Below are positions 19,244 through 28,702 of a stretch of DNA of 64,000 bases, one piece after another (positions within the stretch are counted from its first letter, which is position 1; each line of letters begins with the position of its first letter). The position numbers and the translations under genes were made by a program. Source of the DNA: Marinoscillum luteum (GTDB lineage: Bacteria > Bacteroidota > Bacteroidia > Cytophagales > Cyclobacteriaceae); assembly GCF_044005705.1 (NCBI RefSeq), contig NZ_JBIPKE010000015.1, positions 124,001-188,000 on the forward strand, in the 5' to 3' direction. A model generated the notes under the pieces. It did not search any database. It had not been told where the DNA came from and was given only the letters and a program-made list of their open reading frames with translations.

Positions 19244-19509
19244 GGCTATATGGTTGGTTTAAAACAGTTTAGGCGGTATGCCACCTTAAAGTTAAAGGTA
19301 AAATGAAATTCTATCAGTTACAACGGGAGTGTGATAGAATATTTTCGATCACTCTTTTCCACCGCTCACGACTTTGGATAAAACAGTTACAGTTTTGAAT
19401 AATTTGACCGGATCAGTTGAGTTTTAAGGGGTTCAGGTATCCACAAGCGCTCAGCATTCGTTTATTTTGATCTGTACTGGTTTATAAGTAGAAAAACCCA
19501 ACTGTTCGT

Positions 19510-20931
19510 ATGCAGGAAAACAGATTTAAATATGAAGCCATCGCCGATAACATTCGGGACGCCATCAGGCTGGGTTCACTTCGGACCGGCGACCGGCTAC
19601 AATCCATCCGGCAGACAAGTCGTGAGCTGGGTGTCAGCAATGCGAGTGTATTCAAAGCATACTACCACCTGGAGTCGGAAGGTTTAATCGAATGCCGGCC
19701 AAAATCGGGCTACTATGTCAGGTATCACCTCCAGGACTCACAGCCACCAAGCTGTCAGCTGCTAAACGAAGATGCCTGTGAGGTTTCCAACCAGGCCCTG
19801 ATCCAGGAATTTCTAGCCACGAAACTCGCCCACCCGGACCATCTGGATCTGAGTACCGCAGTACCTTCTACCGAGCTTTTGCCTATCGCTGGCCTCAAGA
19901 AGAGCATTCAAAAAAGCTACCTGAACGATCCCCGGGCAGCTACTGCCTATGAAAACACCACCGGTCATTCGGGACTCAAACGAAGCATCTGCCAGTTTGG
20001 GTTGAACTGGGGCAGCGTCATAGCTGAAAATGAGGTGGTTATCACCAATGGATGCATGGAGGCCATTGCCCTCAGTCTGAGCATACTCACCGAGCCCGGA
20101 GACACGATTGCACTGGAGAGCCCGGTTTATTACGGATTGTTACAACTGATCCAGCACCTAAAGTTGAAAATCGTAGAAATCCCTGCTGATCCGACCACCG
20201 GTATCTCCCTCGATGACCTGGAGCAAGTCATACATCATCAGGACCTTAAAGCCATTTTGGTGATACCCAACTTCAATAACCCCACCGGATCATTGGTTCC
20301 TGATGAAAACAAGCAGCGCCTGGTGGCTATGGCCACTGAGCATCAGATTCCTATCATAGAGGATGACATCTACGGGGAGCTCTACTTTTCAGAACCACGA
20401 CCCAAAAATTGCAAAAGCTTTGATGAAGACGGATGGGTGATTTACTGCTCCTCCTTTTCCAAAACCCTCGTTCCGGGTTTTCGTGTGGGCTGGTGCATTC
20501 CGGGCAGGTTTCACGAGGAATTTGTCCAGCGAAAATATGTCACCAACATCTCCACTTCCTCCATCAGCCAGGCGGTTATTGCACACTTCCTGACCCATGG
20601 GCGGTATGACTTTTACTTGAAAAAACTCAGAAGTGCCCTCAAAACACAACACCTGCAGTATAAGCGAGCCATCTTCGATTACTTCCCGGGAAAGATCGCG
20701 AGTTCTAACCCTCAGGGCGGATTCGTCCTTTGGCTGGAGCTTCCCAAGAATAAAAACGCGCTGAAACTCTACCAGGCGGGTGTTAAAGCAAGCATTGTCA
20801 TAGCGCCGGGTCAGATGTTCTTCGCCCGGGCTGATTATAAAAACTACTTCCGAATCAGCTTCGGCAAACCTTTTGACGAGGCGGTAGATCAGGCCCTCAA
20901 AAAGCTGGGCAGCCTGGCTGCAACGCTTTGA
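19510..20931 (+). CDS. MocR-type GntR regulator with aminotransferase domain
   Basis: The 473-residue protein begins with a GntR winged helix (about 1-75, with LQSIRQTSRELGVSNASVFKAY). A linker leads to a fold-type I aminotransferase domain with NPTGSLVP and the PLP-binding Lys at 318 (SSFSKTL). MocR regulators sense PLP and amino-acid-like ligands and commonly control a neighbouring gene. The PLP-dependent decarboxylase begins 54 nt downstream on the same strand, so it is the obvious target or operon partner. Confidence 0.93.
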   Translation: MQENRFKYEAIADNIRDAIRLGSLRTGDRLQSIRQTSRELGVSNASVFKAYYHLESEGLIECRPKSGYYVRYHLQDSQPPSCQLLNEDACEVSNQALIQEFLATKLAHPDHLDLSTAVPSTELLPIAGLKKSIQKSYLNDPRAATAYENTTGHSGLKRSICQFGLNWGSVIAENEVVITNGCMEAIALSLSILTEPGDTIALESPVYYGLLQLIQHLKLKIVEIPADPTTGISLDDLEQVIHHQDLKAILVIPNFNNPTGSLVPDENKQRLVAMATEHQIPIIEDDIYGELYFSEPRPKNCKSFDEDGWVIYCSSFSKTLVPGFRVGWCIPGRFHEEFVQRKYVTNISTSSISQAVIAHFLTHGRYDFYLKKLRSALKTQHLQYKRAIFDYFPGKIASSNPQGGFVLWLELPKNKNALKLYQAGVKASIVIAPGQMFFARADYKNYFRISFGKPFDEAVDQALKKLGSLAATL

Positions 20932-20985
20932 TTATTGGAGCATTATGAAACGAAAATAAATTTTAGGTCTAAAACACATCCAATC

Positions 20986-22401
20986 ATGAATACCATCCTG
21001 AAAGAAGATTTGCTCACCCTCAATAAACTCCTGAGCGACACCCTGTTACAAGGATTGACTTACTTGTCCAATTTGGATCAAACACCCACCTCAGTGTCTT
21101 TTGATCCACCTGCAGAAAGGACCCTAAGCACCTCGGGGATGGGTGGCGAAGGAGCGCTGTATGAGTTCATCAACCGTTTTGAGTCCTTAATGGTCGCCTC
21201 ATCCGGGCCACGGTACTGGGGCTTTGTCACCGGCGGTTCCACTCCGGCCGCACTCATGGGTGATCTCCTGGCCACCATCTATGACCAAAACACCCAGACC
21301 ACCAAGGGCCACGGGGATGTCTCAGCGATCGTAGAGTTCGAAACCATCCGGCTTCTGCTGGAGTTATTCGATCTGCCCGATGACTTTATGGGTGGGTTCG
21401 TCACCGGAGCCACCATGTCCAACTTCACCTGTCTGGGAGCTGCCCGGCAATGGGTGGGCAGAAGGCAAGGTTATGACATTGCTAAATCGGGTATTTCCAG
21501 GCCCATCCACATACTCTCCGCAGTACCACACTCCTCTTCCATCAAAGCCCTATCCATGCTGGGGATCGGCAGTAGCCAGGTGACCAGGATACCCACCATC
21601 AACCCCACGCGTGAGGCGATCGACATCAGCAAGCTGGAAGAGGCCATCCATCAGCTCAACGGTGAGCCCTTCATTCTGATCTCCAGTGGTGGCACCGTCA
21701 ATACCGTGGACTTTGACGACATGAGAGCGATCTCCGCACTCAGGGAGAAACACGACTTTTGGTGGCACATCGATGCGGCTTTCGGCGGATTTGCAGCCGT
21801 CAGTCCCAAGCACAAGCACCTCATTGAAGGCTGGGAACGTGCAGACAGCATTACCATAGATGGTCACAAGTGGCTCAATGTGCCGTATGAGAGCGCTTTT
21901 TTCTTTACCCGAAAAGAACACACATTGCATCAGGTGGACACTTTTCAAAACTCCAACGCCCCCTACCTGGGAGACCCGAACGAAAATTTCAACTACCTCA
22001 ATTTTCTTCCGGAAAACTCGAGGCGCTTCAAGGCCCTGGCGGCATGGTTTAGCCTTGTTGCATATGGCAAGGAGGGGTATCGGGAGATCGTAGAGCGCAC
22101 CATCGACATGGCTCAGGAGCTGGGACAATTCATAGCAGACAGTGAGGCCTTTGAATTATTGGCACCCACTCGCCTGAATACCGTCTGTTTTACCCTGAAA
22201 AATGGCAACGAGGCAGATGTGAATACCTTCCTGGCTAAACTCAATGATGGAGGAAAAGTATTCATGACCCCCACGTCCTTCAATGGCAGGGCCGGTATCA
22301 GGGCAGCACTAGTCAATTGGCGAACAACCGCTGCGGATGTTCAAATCGTGAAGGAAGAGATGAATCAGGTGATTCAGGGCATCCAATCCGTAGTGCTGTG
22401 A
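20986..22401 (+). CDS. Pyridoxal-phosphate-dependent amino acid decarboxylase
   Basis: I start the gene at 20986 (MNTILKEDLL), 17 codons after an earlier in-frame ATG at 20935, because the intervening peptide is poorly conserved-looking and AT-rich. That gives 471 residues. The group II decarboxylase signature is HIDAAFGG followed by TIDGHKW, with the PLP Lys at 295. The protein resembles the glutamate/tyrosine/diaminobutyrate decarboxylase branch. The substrate is not resolved. It probably forms an operon with the MocR regulator. Confidence 0.9.
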   Translation: MNTILKEDLLTLNKLLSDTLLQGLTYLSNLDQTPTSVSFDPPAERTLSTSGMGGEGALYEFINRFESLMVASSGPRYWGFVTGGSTPAALMGDLLATIYDQNTQTTKGHGDVSAIVEFETIRLLLELFDLPDDFMGGFVTGATMSNFTCLGAARQWVGRRQGYDIAKSGISRPIHILSAVPHSSSIKALSMLGIGSSQVTRIPTINPTREAIDISKLEEAIHQLNGEPFILISSGGTVNTVDFDDMRAISALREKHDFWWHIDAAFGGFAAVSPKHKHLIEGWERADSITIDGHKWLNVPYESAFFFTRKEHTLHQVDTFQNSNAPYLGDPNENFNYLNFLPENSRRFKALAAWFSLVAYGKEGYREIVERTIDMAQELGQFIADSEAFELLAPTRLNTVCFTLKNGNEADVNTFLAKLNDGGKVFMTPTSFNGRAGIRAALVNWRTTAADVQIVKEEMNQVIQGIQSVVL

Positions 22402-22442
22402 CCGCCCTAATGAGGGCAGTCTGCTAAGGGATCATCCTCCTC

Positions 22443-23384
22443 TTACATTTGGTTCTTTTTGAATGAAAAGCTGTAGTAGAGCCCCACTGTGAGCCTGTTT
22501 CCGCCTTCAATCTCAGCAAAGTCATCGGTGTTGAAAGATTGTATGAGGGGCACCTGATACTGAACATTAGTAGTCACCCTTCCGGCAAAAAGCTGAACAC
22601 CAAAAGTACCCAGGAGAGAACTACCCCCGGTATTGGCCTCTATGATGTCATAATATTTATGCCGATCCGCAGCCTCATAATAGACCCCTGCAAACGGAAC
22701 CAGTGAGACCTTCTTCATTTCAAGGTAGTAGAAGGCATTCCCACTCAGATTAAATTGATTGCCGAAACGATAGGCCTGAGTGTTGGAGGTATTCATCTTA
22801 AAAGAGGTCTCTGCATTGATCCCAAGATTTCCATGACGAATGGTATAATTAGCAGAAAGTACATAATCAAGGCTTCCTGATCCGAGCTGAAAATTACGAT
22901 TGACCAGCTCCCCGTTATCTTCTTTATCAAATTCACCCACAGGCACCTTCAGTCCTGCGCCCACACTCAGCGAATGCATGATCGCCCGACTGAAATCATT
23001 CCCGGTATTGAACGGTGAATAGTAAATGACCACTACCGGATCACCTACTCCCTCAGAGTGTACAGTTTGATGAGAACCCTCCATATTATTGATCATGTAG
23101 GGCATCAGGTAGCGCACCTGAAAGCGCTCTCCGAGGCTGAACCTGCCCATCAGGTCATAGCGCTGATAGGTATCTTCTGAATGTTCATCTTCATAGTAAT
23201 ACCCATCGTTATCGATCGACGCACTAAAGGAGGCATGGCTATATTTTACACCCACAAAATGAGTGTTCTGGTTGGGTAGAAAACCAAAATAAAGCCCCGA
23301 CAAGCTGCATCCGCAAACATCGCAGGCCCGACCGCTCAGGCTCAGCATAACGGCCAAAATGAATAGGTAAAGGTGTTTAGTCAT
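22443..23384 (-). CDS. Outer-membrane beta-barrel protein with N-terminal CDVCGC motif
   Basis: The 313-residue protein has a signal peptide of about 20 residues, and the mature protein begins with a CDVCGCS motif (21-27). Alternating polar/aromatic strands and a C-terminal YYSFSFKKNQM fit an outer-membrane barrel. It overlaps the dihaem peroxidase gene by 8 nt, so it is the last gene of a coupled four-gene operon. The Cys cluster suggests metal, probably copper, binding (inference). Confidence 0.8.
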   Translation of the reverse strand: MTKHLYLFILAVMLSLSGRACDVCGCSLSGLYFGFLPNQNTHFVGVKYSHASFSASIDNDGYYYEDEHSEDTYQRYDLMGRFSLGERFQVRYLMPYMINNMEGSHQTVHSEGVGDPVVVIYYSPFNTGNDFSRAIMHSLSVGAGLKVPVGEFDKEDNGELVNRNFQLGSGSLDYVLSANYTIRHGNLGINAETSFKMNTSNTQAYRFGNQFNLSGNAFYYLEMKKVSLVPFAGVYYEAADRHKYYDIIEANTGGSSLLGTFGVQLFAGRVTTNVQYQVPLIQSFNTDDFAEIEGGNRLTVGLYYSFSFKKNQM

Positions 23385-24426
23385 GATTTTGAAATTTTGG
23401 ATCTGAGATCAGGTCTCTGTCCGTTAATGTTTTGATAAATGAAATGATCTTTATTTTTTCGTCCTCCGTAAGTGCAACCCCCTTCAGCTTGCCATCTTCC
23501 ATGAAAATGGGATCCAATGTAGACGAGCCTATAATTCCCTGCTCGTAATGATTCAGCACTTCTTCCAGAGTAGAAAACCGGGCATTATGCATATACGGGG
23601 CAGTGATCTCCGCATTCCTCAGACTTGGTACCCTAAACTTCCCATAGTCCGCCTCATCCTCGGTAATTGCCCCCCGACCAAGATCTTTGAATGAACTACT
23701 GAGTCCATTGTTTTTATAGGAAAAATCTGTGAAAAGCTCTCCAGAGTGACAAGTAGCACATTTCTGATCGAATAGCTGCATCCCCTCAAGCTCCTCAGTA
23801 GACAGCTCACCTTTGCCAAGGATGTATTGGTCATACCTGGAATTAGCAGATACCATCAGGAGGGTAAACTGAGAAAGTGCATGCAACAGATAAGGAGAAG
23901 TCACCTCATCCACGCCAAAGGCTTCTTTGAACAATCCGGGGTATCGATCATCCTGATTGAGCTTGCTCACCACATTGGCCAGAGACTCATCCATTTCCAC
24001 ATCCGACTCGATCGCATTAATTGGCACGAAATCCAGATGGCTTACCCCGCCATCCCAAAAGAACTCTCTCATGAAAGCCAGGTTCGCCAGCATGGGCGCA
24101 TTTCTAAAGCCTGCCTGATTGTCCACCCCAATGCTCATGCCGTGCAGAGGCATGTCTGCAAATGCGCGCGACTGTTGATGACAATTGTTGCAGGACACAC
24201 TTTTGTCTCTCGAAAGAATAGGATCAAAAAAAAGGCGCCGCCCCAATTCAAAACCTTCTTTGGTTACCGGGTTGTTTTCAAAGGTATATGTAGGCTCGGG
24301 GAAATGCGCAGGCTTTTCGAACTTGTAGATCTCCTCCCCGGGATCTATGCTTTCTCCGCTACAACTCCCTAAAATCAAAAGAAGTACCCAGCTGTATGCC
24401 GGGTACTTTTTCAAGAGATCAATCAT
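23377..24426 (-). CDS. MbnH/MauG-like dihaem cytochrome c peroxidase-family lipoprotein
   Basis: I place the start at 24426 (MIDLLKKYP), since a lipoprotein signal with Cys at 22 (LGSC) begins there, giving 349 residues. Two haem c motifs are present, CNNCH at 79-83 and CATCH at 223-227, in the arrangement of bacterial cytochrome c peroxidases. In methanotrophs, MbnH-type members oxidise a Trp in MbnP to kynurenine to make a copper site. Its MbnP-like partner overlaps it by 8 nt (24419-24426) immediately upstream, supporting the MbnH-like call. Confidence 0.9.
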   Translation of the reverse strand: MIDLLKKYPAYSWVLLLILGSCSGESIDPGEEIYKFEKPAHFPEPTYTFENNPVTKEGFELGRRLFFDPILSRDKSVSCNNCHQQSRAFADMPLHGMSIGVDNQAGFRNAPMLANLAFMREFFWDGGVSHLDFVPINAIESDVEMDESLANVVSKLNQDDRYPGLFKEAFGVDEVTSPYLLHALSQFTLLMVSANSRYDQYILGKGELSTEELEGMQLFDQKCATCHSGELFTDFSYKNNGLSSSFKDLGRGAITEDEADYGKFRVPSLRNAEITAPYMHNARFSTLEEVLNHYEQGIIGSSTLDPIFMEDGKLKGVALTEDEKIKIISFIKTLTDRDLISDPKFQNHD

Positions 24427-25282
24427 GACTACTGGTACTCTGGTGCACGTGATGTACACTAAAAGCATTCAAAAGCTGATCAGCCAACACCTTACCTCCT
24501 TTTGGGGAATGGATAGAATAGGTCGTGCTAAAATCCACTTCTGCTCCGTCCAATACCTTCAGCACATCTGTGATCAGATGTGCCAATGGAGATAGGTGCG
24601 GGTTCACCGTGACAGTGGTCCCAAACTCTAAAGTGATTGTCTTGATATTATTGACAAAATTCTCATTATCAGTCACATCCTTCCAACCACCTACATGGAA
24701 CCCAAAGGTCTTTTCAAGCACCTCTACTCCATTTCCATGGTCTACGTAAGCCTGACCTGAATGCTCTGCAGTGCCTTCCATCATCAGCCCGATATAACCT
24801 GCATTCCAGTTCCAGAACCAGGCTCCGGCAGCAGGATCCAATACGCCACCTGCGGCCCCTTCTTTCATTCCGTCTTCCTCTACCCCTATGGTAAAAGTGA
24901 TCCGATCGTAAGTGCCGGCAGGCACCTTTTCCAGTAGAATATTGCGTGAAATGGAGTTGCTCTCCTTCAGGAGGTAGTATCCTTTAGCTTCATCAGCATT
25001 CACACTTATTTCATCCTGAAAGTACTCGCCATTTGGGCCCTCCAAAGTGATTTTACTGACATAATACCCGAGACTGGAAAGGTTGAATGGCTCCCCGTCG
25101 GAAGTTTCGTAATCATAGTCGGTAGAACCAGGGGCTCTCAGCGTGATGCTATTGGCACCCACCTTATTTTCAAAATACAGCTGAAAGGTGCCAAACTCAT
25201 CAGGATTAACCTCATCATCACTGCCGCAAGACCATAGCAGCGTTGTTAGCGATATCATCGCCATCAGTTTCAATATTTTCAT
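24419..25282 (-). CDS. MbnP-like copper-binding lipoprotein
   Basis: The 287-residue protein has a lipoprotein signal with Cys19 (LWSC). It shows the MbnP-type start LYFENKVGANSITL and an aromatic GAWFWNWNAGYIGL segment with Trp155, Trp157 and Trp159. That is where members carry the Trp converted to kynurenine. A His-rich tail (SVHHVHQ...SHD) ends it. MbnP proteins bind copper after modification by the dihaem MbnH. Its stop overlaps the next gene's start, implying coupled translation. That these Trp residues are modified here is an inference. Confidence 0.85.
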   Translation of the reverse strand: MKILKLMAMISLTTLLWSCGSDDEVNPDEFGTFQLYFENKVGANSITLRAPGSTDYDYETSDGEPFNLSSLGYYVSKITLEGPNGEYFQDEISVNADEAKGYYLLKESNSISRNILLEKVPAGTYDRITFTIGVEEDGMKEGAAGGVLDPAAGAWFWNWNAGYIGLMMEGTAEHSGQAYVDHGNGVEVLEKTFGFHVGGWKDVTDNENFVNNIKTITLEFGTTVTVNPHLSPLAHLITDVLKVLDGAEVDFSTTYSIHSPKGGKVLADQLLNAFSVHHVHQSTSSHD

Positions 25283-25389
25283 CGCTTTCGATAATTCTTA
25301 AATGGTAAAATTGGATATGGGAGCCTGACGGACATGACATAACCATGCCCTGGAAGACTCCAAAAACTACAATAAATGGGGGATTGAGT

Positions 25390-25776
25390 TTATCCTATCC
25401 GGGGTGGATGAAATATATCGAACGCCAAACGTGATATGGGAAAGTCCTCACTTAGATGTGAAAAAGTTAAATCCTGAACGAGTGCCAGTTGATCAACCTC
25501 CCACTCGATGTGCCTGGTTTCTGAAAAGAAGAAAGTAAAACTTTTGGGAGTGAGTTGTTTGGATTTTTCCTGATGCTCCTGGGCTTTGTCCAGCTGTGCA
25601 GCCAGGTAGCAACTCCCCCCACATACAGTGATGGGTTGCTTTCGCTCTACACACAGCACCCGGGAGATGTAATCTCTGCGCATCTCAAAATCCAGATAGA
25701 CCAAAGGAGTCACCAGCGTACTTCCCATATTGGCAAGGATAATTATGGCGATTATAAAAGACTTTACTCCGGTCAT
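25390..25776 (-). CDS. Small Cys-containing membrane-anchored protein
   Basis: I choose the start at 25776 (MTGVKSFIIAII), giving 128 residues. It has a hydrophobic N-terminus at 4-25, then YISRVLCVERKQPITVCGGSCYL, and a charged helix. The Cys pattern C-(x)10-C-xxx-C-Y-L recurs in a very common uncharacterised Bacteroidota family found beside metal-handling genes. Here it is the first gene of the MbnP/MbnH/barrel operon, 107 nt upstream of mbnP-like. Confidence 0.65.
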   Translation of the reverse strand: MTGVKSFIIAIIILANMGSTLVTPLVYLDFEMRRDYISRVLCVERKQPITVCGGSCYLAAQLDKAQEHQEKSKQLTPKSFTFFFSETRHIEWEVDQLALVQDLTFSHLSEDFPISRLAFDIFHPPRIG

Positions 25777-25890
25777 CCCGGCAAAAATCTGAATGTCCGG
25801 GATTCTTTCAAAGGATTCTGCCACAATTTACTTGGAAAATTGAAATCAAATTTCGCATTCCGGTACAAACCAGATAGATGACATTGTTGG

Positions 25891-26787
25891 TCAGTTCAAT
25901 TGCCTATACTCCTGTGGTGTGTAGCCCACGCGTTTTTTGAATAATCGCGAGAAATGCTGTGGGTATTTGAAACCCAGTTCGAATGCGATTTCCTTAACAG
26001 ATTTTTCCGACCCAAAAATCTTGTCTTTGGCAATCTCGATCAACTTCGTCTGAATGGATTCCTGCGCAGATCGGCCTGTCTCCTTCTTGATCAGATCTCC
26101 AAAATAATTGACAGAAAGGTGCAGCTCATCAGCAAAGTAGCTTACAGAAGGAAGACCTAACGAATAGGGCTTTTCCGAAGCGAAGTAATTATTCAGGGAT
26201 TCTTCAAACCTTCCCAGAATGCCGTTGTTCACGTGCGCTCTGGTAATGAACTGTCGATCATAAAACCGTTCACAGTAGTCCAGAAGCAACCCAATATTGG
26301 AGGCGATCAACTTTCTGCTGTGCTTATCTACCGGCCGTTTCAATTCATTTTCAATTTTCAGGAAGCAGTCCATGATGGTCTGTTGCTCCTCCGGCGAGAG
26401 GTGCAGTGCCTCGCTCAGGTTGTAAGAGAAAAAACCGTACTCGTCAATTTGTTTGGCCAATGGGGTTCCTAATATCAAATCGGGATGAAAGGTTAACCCC
26501 CTACCAGACGGCTGATAAAGGTCCGTTTTGTTGCTCACATCCACCACCTGACCCGGCCCCACAAAAACCAGTGTACCCTCCTGATAGTCGTATGTATTTT
26601 TACCATACACAAGATCACCGCATTTTACATCCTTCAGGAAAATGGAGTAGATCCCAAAGGACATTTTGTACCCGTGTCTGGGGTTGGCCTTGGAAAAATC
26701 AAGAACACTCACCAGCGGGTGTAAAGTGGGATGATTATTAAAATCATTGTAGGCTTTGATACTATCGAAATTTTTCTGATCGCTCAT
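25891..26787 (-). CDS. AraC-family transcriptional regulator
   Basis: The 298-residue protein has an N-terminal cupin-like sensing domain (about 25-165) and a C-terminal pair of helix-turn-helix motifs (about 200-298) with the pattern IAFELGFKYPQHFSRLFKKRVGYTPQEYR. It lies upstream of the copper-type operon on the same strand and divergent from the NTF2-like genes. It could control either. The ligand is unknown. Confidence 0.93.
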   Translation of the reverse strand: MSDQKNFDSIKAYNDFNNHPTLHPLVSVLDFSKANPRHGYKMSFGIYSIFLKDVKCGDLVYGKNTYDYQEGTLVFVGPGQVVDVSNKTDLYQPSGRGLTFHPDLILGTPLAKQIDEYGFFSYNLSEALHLSPEEQQTIMDCFLKIENELKRPVDKHSRKLIASNIGLLLDYCERFYDRQFITRAHVNNGILGRFEESLNNYFASEKPYSLGLPSVSYFADELHLSVNYFGDLIKKETGRSAQESIQTKLIEIAKDKIFGSEKSVKEIAFELGFKYPQHFSRLFKKRVGYTPQEYRQLN

Positions 26788-26964
26788 ATCATATGCTTTT
26801 ACGAATTCTAAACTACATCACCTAGAGGAATATGTGTAGCTCAATCAGTGATTATGGTACGGATAACCGTAATGTATCTACTCACTCCCATTGAATCAAT
26901 TCGTAAAATTGCATAGTAGGTTCAAACAAACCCAAACGAGATGCAACACTTAAACACCATTCAA

Positions 26965-27411
26965 ATGAAGAAATTTTTGATCTGCCTGGCGATGATCCTG
27001 GGCACCACTCTATGGACATATGCCCAAAGTGACGATACCGAGATGATCAACTTATCCAAACAAAAATGGGCATGGATGGCCGATAAAAATGTGGAGGAAC
27101 TGGCATCGTTGTTTCACGAGGATTCCAAGTTTGTACACATGAGCGGATCCTGGAAAAAGGACCGGGAACTGGAAATCATAGAGAGTGGAAGCATTTGGTA
27201 TAAAAACACCATCGTGCATGATGTGGATGTCAAGCGCTTTGGCAACACAGTCATTGTATGGAGTCGCATCACACTGGAAGCACACGTGCGTGGCAACGAT
27301 GTGTCCAATGAGTTTACCGCTACGGAGGTTTACCAGAAACAATCAGACAGCTGGCAACTTTTGGACCTCACTTTCAGCAGTGTCCGTGATACTCATCAAA
27401 TTGAACATTAA
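26965..27411 (+). CDS. Secreted NTF2-like (DUF4440) protein, first paralogue
   Basis: From the ATG at 26965 (MKKFLICL) a signal peptide ending TYAQ begins, giving 148 residues. An in-frame ATG at 26941 is also possible but would precede the signal. The mature part has an SKQKWAWMADKNVEELASLFHED pattern and an HMSGSWKK segment typical of DUF4440/NTF2-like cones. It is followed 10 nt downstream by a close paralogue. Members include both enzymes and binding proteins, and no reaction is suggested. Confidence 0.85.
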   Translation: MKKFLICLAMILGTTLWTYAQSDDTEMINLSKQKWAWMADKNVEELASLFHEDSKFVHMSGSWKKDRELEIIESGSIWYKNTIVHDVDVKRFGNTVIVWSRITLEAHVRGNDVSNEFTATEVYQKQSDSWQLLDLTFSSVRDTHQIEH

Positions 27412-27421
27412 TACCAACTTT

Positions 27422-27865
27422 ATGAAAACACTCATAACCGGACTGATTCTGATTCTCTTGAGCGTACACGGGTCCAGCGCACAGACTCCTGACAGAGAGC
27501 GGGAAATCATAGACCTGTCCAAAGCCAAATGGCAATGGATGTCAGATAAAAATGTAGAGAAACTGGAGGCGCTCTTTCATGAGAAGTCTGCATTCGTTCA
27601 CATGGGTGGTTCCTGGGGGAAAGAACCCGAGATCAACATCATTAAAAGTGGTGGCATTTGGTACAAAAAAGCTGACATCCATGAAGTATCGGTCAACATC
27701 ATTGGCAGTACGGCCATTCTGCTCAACAACATCACGCTGATTGCAGAAGTGGGTGGAAACGAAGTTACTAATCCGTTCATGGTCACGGAGGTATATATCT
27801 ACGAAGATGGAGACTGGAAGCTGGGTTCCCTGTCATTTACCAAACTATTGACCAGAGGAGAATAG
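27422..27865 (+). CDS. Secreted NTF2-like (DUF4440) protein, second paralogue
   Basis: From the ATG at 27422 the 147-residue product has its own signal peptide (MKTLITG to SSAQ) and aligns with its neighbour over its full length, as in SKAKWQWMSDKNVEKLEALFHE and HMGGSWGKEPEI. A longer in-frame start at 27185 would overlap the first paralogue out of frame and is not credible. The two genes are a tandem duplication. Possibly they form a heterodimeric cone, which is an inference. Confidence 0.85.
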   Translation: MKTLITGLILILLSVHGSSAQTPDREREIIDLSKAKWQWMSDKNVEKLEALFHEKSAFVHMGGSWGKEPEINIIKSGGIWYKKADIHEVSVNIIGSTAILLNNITLIAEVGGNEVTNPFMVTEVYIYEDGDWKLGSLSFTKLLTRGE

Positions 27866-28082
27866 GGTCATCAAATGAGATTGGAAACCCTACTACAGGA
27901 AATGGAGGCAGCTTCTGCCAGTGTGAAAGTAGTAAGCGAAATGGCAGAACAGATGAAAGCACCACGAACTTTTGTTCGATAATCCAAATATTAAAAACAT
28001 TGAAACTGGCCATATCTACTGGTGTTAGCTCTGGCAACAAATCTACCCTCCATTCAAACTGGGGTATTTACCAACCATAGAA

Positions 28083-28568
28083 ATGATGAACATTAAGTAT
28101 CTACCTTTTATCTGTTTGATAGCAATCATGGGTTCCTGCATTGATCAGAGTGAATCACGAGACTTTGAGATGAAGCCATCCAGAGCAAAGATCTTTTCTA
28201 AAGGGGTGAGACTTGAGAGCGACCACTTTCATGGCAATGCCTGGTTGGATGTTCTGGTAGTTGCCGATAGTGTTAACCAGAATGCTGTTGGAAGTGTCAC
28301 TTTTGAGCCTGGTTCACGAACGAACTGGCACTCACATCCCAATGGACAAATCATCCTGACACTTGAGGGTGAAGGATATTATCAGGAGCAAGGAAGTTCG
28401 AAAAAGATTTTACGCAAAGGTGATGTGGTCAAATGTCCGGCCAACTTACCTCACTGGCATGGAGCAAGCCCGGACAGTGAATTCGTACAGGTGGCCATTA
28501 CCAGCCGTGTGAATGGGCCTACTGAATGGCTGAGCCCCGTTAGCGATGAAGAGTATCGAGGTGAATGA
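28083..28568 (+). CDS. Cupin-domain lipoprotein
   Basis: The 161-residue protein has a short lipoprotein signal (IAIMGSC). A cupin barrel follows with the first motif GSRTNWHSHPNGQIILTLEGEG (residues about 78-99) and the second motif PANLPHWHGASPD near 120-132. The His ligands imply a metal-binding, envelope-located cupin. Related cupins often sit beside oxidoreductases, and here the molybdoenzyme pair follows after 134 nt. Function is otherwise unknown. Adjacent Met codons at 28083 and 28086 are both possible starts. Confidence 0.85.
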   Translation: MMNIKYLPFICLIAIMGSCIDQSESRDFEMKPSRAKIFSKGVRLESDHFHGNAWLDVLVVADSVNQNAVGSVTFEPGSRTNWHSHPNGQIILTLEGEGYYQEQGSSKKILRKGDVVKCPANLPHWHGASPDSEFVQVAITSRVNGPTEWLSPVSDEEYRGE

Positions 28569-28702
28569 ATAGGAACGTGGAGTTAGGGCATGTGATTGCA
28601 AACAAACTCACCATTAAAAACTGAATACTTGAGGCACTTCGGATCTACGCTCAAAATTTCGTAAATTATAAGGAACAAATTCAAACATTAACGTCCCGAG
28701 AT

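Noticed and set aside
21550..22128. A 192-codon minus-strand frame opposite the decarboxylase gene
   Set aside because: It lies wholly inside the well-supported decarboxylase gene in the opposite frame.
27875..27982. A 35-codon frame (MRLETLLQEMEAAS...) between the NTF2-like pair and the cupin gene
   Set aside because: It has no clear start context and ends just where the next gene's upstream region begins. Its composition is plausible, but no other sign of expression is visible.
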